Below are positions 1 to 4,968 of a stretch of 5,843 bases of DNA, one piece after another. This DNA is from Acidobacteriota bacterium. Its GTDB lineage: Bacteria; Acidobacteriota; Terriglobia; Terriglobales; Acidobacteriaceae. The first letter of the stretch is position 1. Each line of letters starts with the position of its first letter. The stretch is taken from the NCBI GenBank assembly GCA_003225655.1, contig QIAW01000094.1, positions 1-5,843 of the forward strand, given 5' to 3'. The position numbers and the translations under genes were made by a program. The notes beneath the pieces were generated by a model. That model was not told where the DNA came from. It searched no databases and saw nothing but the letters and a program-made list of their open reading frames with translations.

Positions 1-125
1 GAATGTTATGAGGTAGAGTTTCCCCCTCGTTTCCTTTTTGGACCTAAGTTTTTGCATTCATGGCTGAATGGCAGCGCTTGAATGGTATGGGATTCTGTTC
101 TTATTGAAGCCGATTTGAGGTTTCC

Positions 126-863
126 ATGGAGCCAACTAATTCAGAGGTCCTGAGCAGAAGGCTGCAGACGGATAGCGTCCCCAATCTCACGGAGATCGAA
201 CGGGTAAGCCGTTCGATTGCTGAAGAGAAGGGAAACCCTGACTACTACATCTCTCCCGCCACCTGGGCAGAGATCGAGCGCGGCTCCACTCCCAGCATCT
301 ACAAACTTTTTAGTCTGGCTGTTTGCCTGCGGATTCCCTATGAGCGGGTCATGCAGGCGTTTGGGGTAGATCCATTTGAGGCCAATTCCAGCCTGCTGGA
401 GCGGACCGAGCTGGTGCGCATTAACCTGCGGGAGCTGGGTTTTTCTCTTCAATTGAATTTCAACATGCACTTTGATGTGAGGCAGACCGGCCTGCTGCAT
501 ACCGATTCCCAGGCCTGGCATGATTTGCCCGCTCCTCTGCAGGAACGTCTGAATCCCTCGCGCTATCAGTATGCGTTGATCGGAACAGAAGATGACAGCA
601 TGGGAGACCTGGTTCCTCCAGGTTCTCTGGTGGAAATTGACCGCAGACAGACCTCCACCGCAGGCTTTGCCTGGAAGACAATGCATGAGCGCCCGGTATA
701 TGTGATTAGCCACGCCCAGGGCCACAGTTGTGGATGGTGCCAGCAAGACGGGCCGGAGTTGACATTATTGCCTCATCCTCTTTCGAAGATGACGGTAAGA
801 CGCTTCACCTTTCCGGTGGAGGCTGAAATCATTGGCCGGGTCGTGAGCGTTTGGCTTTTCTAG
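126..863 (+). CDS. XRE-type HTH regulator with LexA/S24-like C-terminal domain (copy 1)
   Basis: Predicted cytoplasmic DNA-binding regulator of 245 residues. Residues about 20-82 fit an XRE-like helix-turn-helix: 'TEIERVSRSIAEE', then 'YYIS...WAEIERGSTPSIYKLFSLAV', where the ER-G and PS-KL-LA spacing is typical of the fold. Residues about 145-245 resemble the S24/LexA beta fold: 'GTEDDSMGDLVPPGSLVEID' matches the usual GDSM..PPGDxVxVD signature, with Ser158 at the nucleophile position. About 40 residues on, where the family has its general-base Lys, this protein reads 'HSCGWCQQDG' and has no Lys. Self-cleavage is therefore doubtful, and the domain more likely serves dimerisation or sensing (inference). 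The ATG start is supported by GAGG at 117-120, five bases upstream. A paralogue follows 269 bp downstream. The HTH call is fairly firm. The S24 relationship rests on motif resemblance. The target genes are unknown. Confidence 0.72.
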   Translation: MEPTNSEVLSRRLQTDSVPNLTEIERVSRSIAEEKGNPDYYISPATWAEIERGSTPSIYKLFSLAVCLRIPYERVMQAFGVDPFEANSSLLERTELVRINLRELGFSLQLNFNMHFDVRQTGLLHTDSQAWHDLPAPLQERLNPSRYQYALIGTEDDSMGDLVPPGSLVEIDRRQTSTAGFAWKTMHERPVYVISHAQGHSCGWCQQDGPELTLLPHPLSKMTVRRFTFPVEAEIIGRVVSVWLF

Positions 864-1098
864 AGCGTTTCATGATCGATTTGGAAAGCCTGGTCGAGAT
901 GTGTATCAGGGCACGAGTTCACCGGCGCCGTACATTCGGTTCCGAAACGGGTCTAGTCCGAAGAGCGCTTGTGACAGGAAATCGTGGCGCATCTTGACGC
1001 TTGGCTGGGATTTTGACAAAGTTTTTACAAATGAAATGGCTGCAATTCGCCGGTCTTGAGAGACAATCGGTTTCGTTACCAACCCCCAATATATTTTT

Positions 1099-1122
1099 TA
1101 AGTGACGCACTTATTTTTTTTT
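1099..1122 (+). terminator. Palindrome plus T9: intrinsic terminator or regulator operator
   Basis: TAAGTG (1099-1104), loop ACG, CACTTA (1108-1113) form a perfect 6-bp stem followed at once by nine Ts (1114-1122). The layout is that of an intrinsic terminator for the upstream regulator gene, but the stem is short and AT-rich. The 15-bp palindrome also starts four bases after TATATT (1090-1095), a possible -10 element, and ends 19 bases before the next start codon. An autoregulatory operator for the flanking HTH proteins is therefore equally possible. The sequence alone does not separate the two roles. Confidence 0.4.
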
Positions 1123-1132
1123 AAACGGATGA

Positions 1133-2023
1133 ATGCGTATGAGTATGGGGAAATGGATACGGCAGGTCCGCGAAGATCGCTTCATAAGACGAGCCGACAT
1201 TGAACATGTCAGCAGCCTGATCGCCGAGGCCCGGGGAAATTCGGAGTACTACATTTCCAGTGAGGGTCTGGCCGAGATCGAGAATGGTTTGGTTCCCACC
1301 ATCCATCAAATCTATAGCTTTGCCATCTGCATGAAAGTCACCTGCGAACAACTGCTGCGGCTCTGCGGCATTGACGTGCACAAGACCGGTGGCTCCTGTG
1401 TTCAACCTGCAGAACCAGACATTGATGTGCCTCTTCTCGATGACCCGGAGGATGATTCCGGCCTGCGCTTAAACTTCGATGCGCAGATTAGTCTGCGCGA
1501 GACTTATCTGCTGGGTCCCGATCCCGAACGCTGGGGAAATGTGCCTGAAGAGGTGCAAAAGAAGCTGCATCCCGCCTGCTACCGTTATGCGTTCGTCGGA
1601 TTCAGAGATGACACCATGGCAGATATTCTTCCTCCCGGTTCGCTGGTTGAAATTGATCAGGAGCAGAGGGAAGTGCGGCCTGGCCAGGGGAAATCTCTCT
1701 GGAGCCGGCCCATTTACCTGGTCCAGCACCGCTATGGCTACTGCTGCTGTTGGTGCCAGCAGGATGCGGAGGAACTCACGCTTATTCCTCATCCGCTCTC
1801 ACATCAAAAGGCCATGCATTTCAAGATGCCGCAGCAGGCGCTGATCATCGGCAAGGCGGTCAACGTGTGGACCCCGGTGCAGTTAGACAGCATGCTGCCG
1901 GAATCCATGGGAAGCTACTCTTCGCCGGCCATGTATCCGCCGCCAAAATACGCGCCGCAAAGCTTCAGCTCCGGGTTCACGGATACTTTTGAGCTCAAGC
2001 GAACTGGCCGCTCCATAGCATAG
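1133..2023 (+). CDS. XRE-type HTH regulator with LexA/S24-like C-terminal domain (copy 2)
   Basis: Paralogue of the preceding gene with the same two-domain layout, 296 residues. The HTH region is about 22-82 ('ADIEHVSSLIAEARGN', 'YYISSEGLAEIENG', 'PTIHQIYSFAICMKV'). The S24-like domain spans about 150-247 with 'DDTMADILPPGSLVEID'. Here the nucleophile position is Thr161, not Ser, and the segment aligned to the catalytic Lys reads 'YCCCWCQQDAEE', so autoproteolysis is very unlikely. Conserved with copy 1: 'RP.Y', 'WCQQD..ELTL.PHPLS' and a closing 'IIG..V.VW'. Two extra parts are absent from copy 1: an acidic linker (about 93-109) and a Ser/Pro/Tyr-rich tail (about 248-296) that looks disordered. 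Start choice is uncertain: ATGs at 1133, 1139 and 1145 are in frame, and the only SD-like bases (CGGA, 1126-1129) are better spaced for 1139. Function beyond DNA-binding regulator is not known. Confidence 0.72.
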   Translation: MRMSMGKWIRQVREDRFIRRADIEHVSSLIAEARGNSEYYISSEGLAEIENGLVPTIHQIYSFAICMKVTCEQLLRLCGIDVHKTGGSCVQPAEPDIDVPLLDDPEDDSGLRLNFDAQISLRETYLLGPDPERWGNVPEEVQKKLHPACYRYAFVGFRDDTMADILPPGSLVEIDQEQREVRPGQGKSLWSRPIYLVQHRYGYCCCWCQQDAEELTLIPHPLSHQKAMHFKMPQQALIIGKAVNVWTPVQLDSMLPESMGSYSSPAMYPPPKYAPQSFSSGFTDTFELKRTGRSIA

Positions 2024-2037
2024 ATGAATTTGAAATA

Positions 2038-2083
2038 GTAGCGCCGGCGTCTCGCCGGCCGTCAGGCAGGCATCTTGCCTACA
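2038..2083. repeat. GTAGCGCCGG two-hairpin intergenic repeat, copy A
   Basis: A REP-like element starting 14 bases after the upstream stop codon. Hairpin 1 is GCCGGCG (2043-2049), loop TCT, CGCCGGC (2053-2059), a perfect 7-bp stem. Hairpin 2 is AGGCA (2068-2072), loop TCT, TGCCT (2076-2080). Its first ten bases, GTAGCGCCGG, recur exactly at 3051 and 3846. No T run follows, so it is not an obvious intrinsic terminator. A role in 3'-end protection is possible. Confidence 0.7.
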
Positions 2084-2125
2084 TTCCCTTCGGCGACAGA
2101 AGCCGATAACTGACCTGCTTCTAAG

Positions 2126-2154
2126 TTGCATTCCTTCTCCGCCAGTTGTAATTT
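2126..2154 (+). promoter_or_regulatory. Candidate sigma70-type promoter for the DsbD-N gene
   Basis: TTGCAT (2126-2131) and TAATTT (2149-2154) are separated by 17 bases, with TG directly before the -10 hexamer. Transcription would begin about 2160-2162, essentially at the ATG at 2162, which would give a leaderless mRNA. This fits the absence of a Shine-Dalgarno sequence there. The hexamers match consensus only in part, so this is a candidate. Confidence 0.4.
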
Positions 2155-2161
2155 TCCAGAT

Positions 2162-3043
2162 ATGCCTGTTCGATCTCTTCGCGTCTCTCTCTGTGCTATT
2201 TCTTCGTGCGCTTTCCCGTCCGCCGTTGTCCTGGCTTGCGTTCTGCTGCTGTTCTCGGCGCCAGCCTGGGCGGCTCCCATCTCGGCCCCGCATCTCAAGG
2301 TTGATCTGGTTGCTCAAGATGCTTCCATCACCCCCGGACGCACCTTGCAAGCAGGCTTGAAGTTCGACCTGGAAAAAGGCTGGCATGTTTATTGGATCAA
2401 TCCCGGCGACTCCGGCGAGCCTCCCACAGTCGAGTGGAAGCTGCCCGTAGGATTTCAAGCGGGCGCCATCGAGTGGCCGGCGCCGGGGCGCCTTCCGATC
2501 CCGCCGCTCATGGATTACGGATACGAAGATCAGGTGCTCTTCATGGTTTCCATTCAGCCGCCCGCTGGCTTGAAGCCGGGCACAACTATCCCGCTTGCGG
2601 CCACGGTGAAGTGGATTGTCTGCCGCGAGACCTGCATCCCCGGCCACGGAGAAGTCGCGCTGTCGTTGCCGGTCTCGGGTGACGCCGCAAAACCATCTGC
2701 CGATCACGACCTGTTCGCCAAAACGAAAGAAAGCCTGCCTCGACCCGCGCCGCGCACCTGGAAGCAATCAGTGCTCACGCGCAAAGATGTTTTCGTCTTG
2801 ACCCTGCGCACAGGGAAGCGGGTTGCGAACGCCACGTTCTTCCCCAAGGATGAAGATCAGATCGAGAACGCCGCTCCGCAGCAGGTTCACTCCGAGGCTA
2901 CGGCTATCCACATTGACCTGAAAAAATCGGAGCAGTTGTTAAAACCCATTACCCGCCTGCGCGGAGTGGTCCTGCTCGACGGCAAAGCCTATGAGGTTGA
3001 TGCTCCCGTAGTTGCTTGGCACAACCATGTTGCTCGATCCTGA
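2162..3043 (+). CDS. Secreted free-standing DsbD/ScsB N-terminal-type domain protein
   Basis: Predicted exported disulfide-relay protein of 293 residues. Residues 1-37 form a Sec signal peptide with an Arg-bearing n-region, the hydrophobic stretch 'AVVLACVLLLF', and an 'APAWA' cleavage site before Ala38. The mature part matches the DsbD_N (DsbC-like, PF11412-type) family: 'GWHVYWINPGDSGEPPTVEW' at 73-92, 'EWPAPGRLP....PLMDYGYEDQVLF' at 104-127, then 'VKWIVCRETCIPG' at 149-161. Cys154 and Cys158 form the C-x3-C pair that in DsbD/ScsB relatives receives electrons from the membrane domain. Family members usually continue into a multi-helix membrane domain and a thioredoxin domain. Here the protein stops after a second beta domain (about 205-285), with no membrane helices after the signal peptide. 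A redoxin gene follows 172 bp downstream, so a shared envelope thiol pathway is plausible. ATG 2162 is preferred because an in-frame TTG at 2126 falls on the predicted -35 box and would bury the signal peptide behind 12 extra residues. Confidence 0.82.
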   Translation: MPVRSLRVSLCAISSCAFPSAVVLACVLLLFSAPAWAAPISAPHLKVDLVAQDASITPGRTLQAGLKFDLEKGWHVYWINPGDSGEPPTVEWKLPVGFQAGAIEWPAPGRLPIPPLMDYGYEDQVLFMVSIQPPAGLKPGTTIPLAATVKWIVCRETCIPGHGEVALSLPVSGDAAKPSADHDLFAKTKESLPRPAPRTWKQSVLTRKDVFVLTLRTGKRVANATFFPKDEDQIENAAPQQVHSEATAIHIDLKKSEQLLKPITRLRGVVLLDGKAYEVDAPVVAWHNHVARS

Positions 3044-3050
3044 AAAAAGA

Positions 3051-3098
3051 GTAGCGCCGGAGTTCCACCGGCTGTCGTGTGGGCATTCTACCCACACG
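3051..3098. repeat. GTAGCGCCGG two-hairpin intergenic repeat, copy B
   Basis: The same element as copy A, beginning seven bases after the stop codon. GTAGCGCCGG is identical. Hairpin 1 is GCCGG (3056-3060) with CCGGC (3068-3072). Hairpin 2 is CGTGTGGG (3076-3083) with CCCACACG (3091-3098), around the loop CATTCTA. The hairpin 2 arms differ in sequence from copy A, yet pairing is kept and the second stem is stronger. Confidence 0.7.
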
Positions 3099-3103
3099 TT
3101 TTT
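3076..3103 (+). terminator. Rho-independent terminator after the DsbD-N gene
   Basis: A perfect 8-bp, GC-rich stem (3076-3083 with 3091-3098) with a 7-nt loop is followed directly by five Ts (3099-3103). It is the second hairpin of repeat copy B, so the terminator seems to have been supplied by the repeat. It implies that the redoxin gene downstream has its own promoter or depends on read-through. Confidence 0.7.
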
Positions 3104-3215
3104 AGAGCTTGAAAAAAAGGCGCGCATGCTTATCCCTGATCCCATACCACCTGCGCCCCTCCCACAACGCCCTCCGATTTTGGTAGCATTTTAGGGATAC
3201 AAGGAGGACTCCCCC

Positions 3216-3824
3216 ATGAAACGCTATTTCACTGTTTTGATCCTGAGTTTGCTGGCACTTTTTTCGCTTGCCGCATTCGCCGCCAAGGTTGGAGAGTCGG
3301 CCCCCGATTTCACCGCCACCGACAGCAACGGCAAAGTGCAGAAGCTTTCTGATTACAAGGGCAAGTTCGTCGTCCTGGAGTGGACCAATCAGGGCTGCCC
3401 CTATACCCGCAAGCATTATGAGAGCGGAAACATGCAGAAGCTGCAGAAGCAGTGGACGCAAAAGGGCGTAGTGTGGCTTACCGTAGTCTCCTCCGCTCCC
3501 GGAGCCCAGGGATATGTAACCGCCGCCCAGGAAAATGATTATCTGAAGAAGATGAATGCCGCCCCCACCGCGGCGCTGCTCGACCCCAAGGGCGAACTCG
3601 GCCACCTCTACGGAGCCAAGACAACGCCGCACATGTTCATCATTGATCCCAGCGGAAACCTTATCTACAACGGCGCCATTGATGACCATCCGACCACGGA
3701 TGCCGCCGACATCGCCAGCTCGACGAATTATGTATCCCAAGCCCTGGAGCAGGCGTCTGCCGGAAAGCCGATTGCCAACGCGGCGACCCGTCCCTATGGC
3801 TGCTCGGTCAAATACGGCGATTAG
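3216..3824 (+). CDS. Secreted thioredoxin-fold redoxin (AhpC/TSA-like), single active-site Cys
   Basis: Predicted exported thiol-redox protein of 202 residues. Residues 1-22 are a signal peptide ('VLILSLLALFSLAAFA', cleavage before Ala23). The mature start, 'KVGESAPDFTATDSNGK', is typical of the redoxin/AhpC-TSA family. The active-site loop is 'EWTNQGCPYTRKHY' (55-68), with Cys61 as the only cysteine: the CxxC second position is Thr, so it is not a standard thioredoxin. 'TTPHMFIIDPSG' (136-147) supplies the cis-Pro of the thioredoxin fold (Pro138). The only other cysteine in the mature protein is Cys196 in the C-terminal 'RPYGCSVKYGD', a possible resolving or partner-docking residue (inference). 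The start is firm: AAGGAGG at 3201-3207 lies eight bases before the ATG. The neighbouring DsbD-N gene suggests it takes part in the same envelope reductive pathway, perhaps as peroxide scavenger or thiol carrier. Substrate is unknown. Confidence 0.85.
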   Translation: MKRYFTVLILSLLALFSLAAFAAKVGESAPDFTATDSNGKVQKLSDYKGKFVVLEWTNQGCPYTRKHYESGNMQKLQKQWTQKGVVWLTVVSSAPGAQGYVTAAQENDYLKKMNAAPTAALLDPKGELGHLYGAKTTPHMFIIDPSGNLIYNGAIDDHPTTDAADIASSTNYVSQALEQASAGKPIANAATRPYGCSVKYGD

Positions 3825-3845
3825 ACAGGAGTGGATTAGTTTGCA

Positions 3846-3895
3846 GTAGCGCCGGCGTCCTGCCCACACTGCGACAAACCAGGACGCCGGGCAGG
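3846..3895. repeat. GTAGCGCCGG intergenic repeat, copy C (variant hairpin)
   Basis: Starts 21 bases after the redoxin stop codon with the same GTAGCGCCGG. CCGGCGTCCTG (3852-3862) pairs perfectly with CAGGACGCCGG (3880-3890) across a 17-nt loop, an 11-bp stem. An alternative pairing, CCTGCCC (3859-3865) with GGGCAGG (3889-3895), would exclude part of the first. No T run follows. Together with copies A and B it brackets the two redox genes. Confidence 0.65.
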
Positions 3896-4149
3896 TCTCC
3901 AGACGCAGGAGCTTCTCACTCGAAAGGGTGTCAGCCCAAGCCAGAATTTGCCTCAGCGTACCGTCCGCTCTCCCCGACAAAGCACCCCGGACTGTTGCCG
4001 CCAACTTATACAAAACAAGCTGCTTGCTTCGTCGTCAACTTTTGTAACTGTTCCAGCACTTGTTTGGCAGGGAGACTTTGACCCATCCTGTTCCACGCAG
4101 GCCGGATTCAATGAAACGTTCTATTGATTCGAAATTTTAATAATCCCTA
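3896..4149. other. Gene-free spacer upstream of the secreted-protein promoter
   Basis: No coding sequence with a ribosome site was found on either strand, and no tRNA-like structure was seen. The segment becomes AT-rich toward 4110-4150. It contains CAGGCCGGATT and AAACGTTC (4098-4121), both of which recur after the promoter. Otherwise I see nothing I can name here. Confidence 0.5.
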
Positions 4150-4177
4150 TTGAATTTCTGGATGAACTCTGTATGAT
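4150..4177 (+). promoter_or_regulatory. Sigma70-type promoter for the secreted beta-sandwich gene
   Basis: TTGAAT (4150-4155) and TATGAT (4172-4177) are separated by 16 bases in an AT-rich setting. These are close matches to TTGACA and TATAAT, and the best promoter-like pair I found in the window. Transcription would start near 4184, giving a 5' leader of about 140 nt before the ATG at 4323. Confidence 0.6.
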
Positions 4178-4232
4178 GTTCCGCCAGACGGGAGATGATC
4201 CCGGATTGTGGTGCAAGATAGTTCGTTTCAGC

Positions 4233-4276
4233 CAGGCTTAAACAGGCCGGATTTATAGCGATTAGCCTGCGGCCTG
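4233..4276 (+). promoter_or_regulatory. Leader segment with competing short stems
   Basis: Two 5' arms, CAGGCT (4233-4238) and CAGGCC (4243-4248), face two 3' arms, AGCCTG (4264-4269) and GGCCTG (4271-4276). The exact complements cross each other: 4233 with 4264 and 4243 with 4271. A nested alternative is possible with one wobble and one lost pair. The leader could thus switch between folds or form a pseudoknot. No known riboswitch class was recognised. Confidence 0.3.
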
Positions 4277-4322
4277 CAATATGAAAACAATTTGAAAACG
4301 TTCCAAACGGAGGAACACTCTA

Positions 4323-4871
4323 ATGAAGAAGATGTTCAGGATCCATGCACTTGTGGTGGTCGTACTGGTCTGCCTCTTCGCAGTGGAAGCCAATGCCCAG
4401 ATCGGCACTGGATGGACAGCCTACTCACCCTCATTCTCACTCCAGATAAGAGGTTGCGGGGCTTCCAGCGGTCTGGCCGAGCGGCGTTATGCCAACATGA
4501 CTTCGGCCCAGAGCCAGTTCCAGGGCACGGTGACGGTAAACAGTCTGGGCGGCGACAGAATCAACTTGAAGCAGACCTTCCAGGACAACATCGGGCCATG
4601 GAACATGATCGCGGTCAAGAAGCCTGGCTCGCTCTATGAGGTCGAGGGCGGCAACACGCTGGCCTCTTACACCATCGGTACTGCGGTCCGCATCAACACC
4701 ATTACCAATACCGGGACCCACACTACCCAGGTCTACATCAATGGTTCGCTGAAAGAGACCAAGACAGGCGGCCAAGGCTCACTCTACGACAAGTTTGGCA
4801 CTTATCGCACATCCAGCGGCAAGGGGCCGGTGACGGCTACGTGGAGCAGCATCAAGTTCTGGAAGAAGTAG
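4323..4871 (+). CDS. Small secreted beta-sandwich protein, alginate-lyase/ConA-like
   Basis: Predicted exported protein of 182 residues. Residues 1-25 are a signal peptide ('MKKMFRIHALVVVVLVCLFAVEANA', cleaved before Gln26). The mature chain is rich in alternating beta-strand patterns: 'FQGTVTVNSLGGDRINLKQTFQ' (66-87), 'TTQVYINGSLKET' (134-146) and 'YDKFGTYRTSSGKGPVTATW' (155-174), ending 'SSIKFWKK'. The order ER(R)Y, then IxLKQTF, then Y.KFG.YRT recalls the three sheet motifs of PL7-type alginate lyases (RxELR, QIH, YFKAGxY). The exact catalytic residues are not conserved, so this could be a sugar-binding relative, not an enzyme. The fold assignment is an inference from motif order. The start is supported by GGAGG at 4309-4313, nine bases before the ATG. 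A good promoter lies upstream and a hairpin downstream, so it may be transcribed alone. Confidence 0.75.
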   Translation: MKKMFRIHALVVVVLVCLFAVEANAQIGTGWTAYSPSFSLQIRGCGASSGLAERRYANMTSAQSQFQGTVTVNSLGGDRINLKQTFQDNIGPWNMIAVKKPGSLYEVEGGNTLASYTIGTAVRINTITNTGTHTTQVYINGSLKETKTGGQGSLYDKFGTYRTSSGKGPVTATWSSIKFWKK

Positions 4872-4885
4872 ATTATTTTGCAGCC

Positions 4886-4929
4886 CCCTCCCGGCGTGGT
4901 CCGCGTCTTGTTGGATCCGCCGGGAAGGG
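4886..4929. terminator. Large imperfect hairpin after the beta-sandwich gene
   Basis: CCCT-CCCGGCG (4886-4896) pairs with CGCCGGG-A-AGGG (4918-4929) with one bulged A. GGTCC (4898-4902) continues the stem against GGATC (4913-4917) with one G-T wobble, leaving a 10-nt loop. That is about 16 pairs, starting 15 bases after the stop codon. There is no T run, so it may protect the mRNA 3' end or act as a weak terminator. Confidence 0.45.
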
Positions 4930-4968
4930 TTCCATCCATACCACTTGAGATACCTACTCGAACCGGGC

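Larger units (their letters stand above)
4098..4303. repeat. Pair of related sequence blocks flanking the 4150 promoter
   Basis: CAGGCCGGATT occurs exactly at 4098-4108 and 4243-4253. After the first comes CAATGAAACGTTC (4109-4121). After the second, beyond a 23-base insertion, comes CAATATGAAAAC (4277-4288) and then TTTGAAAACGTTC (4291-4303). The order CAGGCCGGATT, CAAT, GAAA, AACGTTC is kept. CCGGATT occurs a third time at 4201-4207. This may be a partial duplication or a set of regulator sites. Confidence 0.35.

Noticed and set aside
935..946. TTCGG-TT-CCGAA near-palindrome as an operator
   Set aside because: It is a short, single occurrence with no copy near the other promoters, so it is not distinguishable from chance.
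1013..1018. TTGACA as the -35 element of the second regulator
   Set aside because: It matches consensus perfectly, but no acceptable -10 hexamer lies 15-19 bases downstream.
2126..2161. TTG 2126 as an earlier start of the DsbD-N gene
   Set aside because: It adds 12 residues before a complete signal peptide, lacks a ribosome site and coincides with the predicted -35 hexamer.
1883..2767. 294-residue minus-strand open frame across the DsbD-N gene
   Set aside because: It is Arg-rich, resembles no family, spans two real genes and an intergenic repeat, and is explained by the codon bias of the plus-strand gene.
3109..3136. TTGAAA-N16-TATCCC as the redoxin promoter
   Set aside because: The spacing is acceptable, but the -10 hexamer matches consensus at only half its positions. 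It is too weak to annotate.
3102..4013. 303-residue open frame on the minus strand across the redoxin gene
   Set aside because: It lies antisense to a gene with clear family motifs, a signal peptide and a strong ribosome site. Its product is low-complexity and Gly-rich with no recognisable domain.
4173..4241. 22-codon open frame as a leader peptide
   Set aside because: Its ATG lies inside the -10 hexamer of the predicted promoter, so it would not be on the transcript, and no ribosome site was seen.
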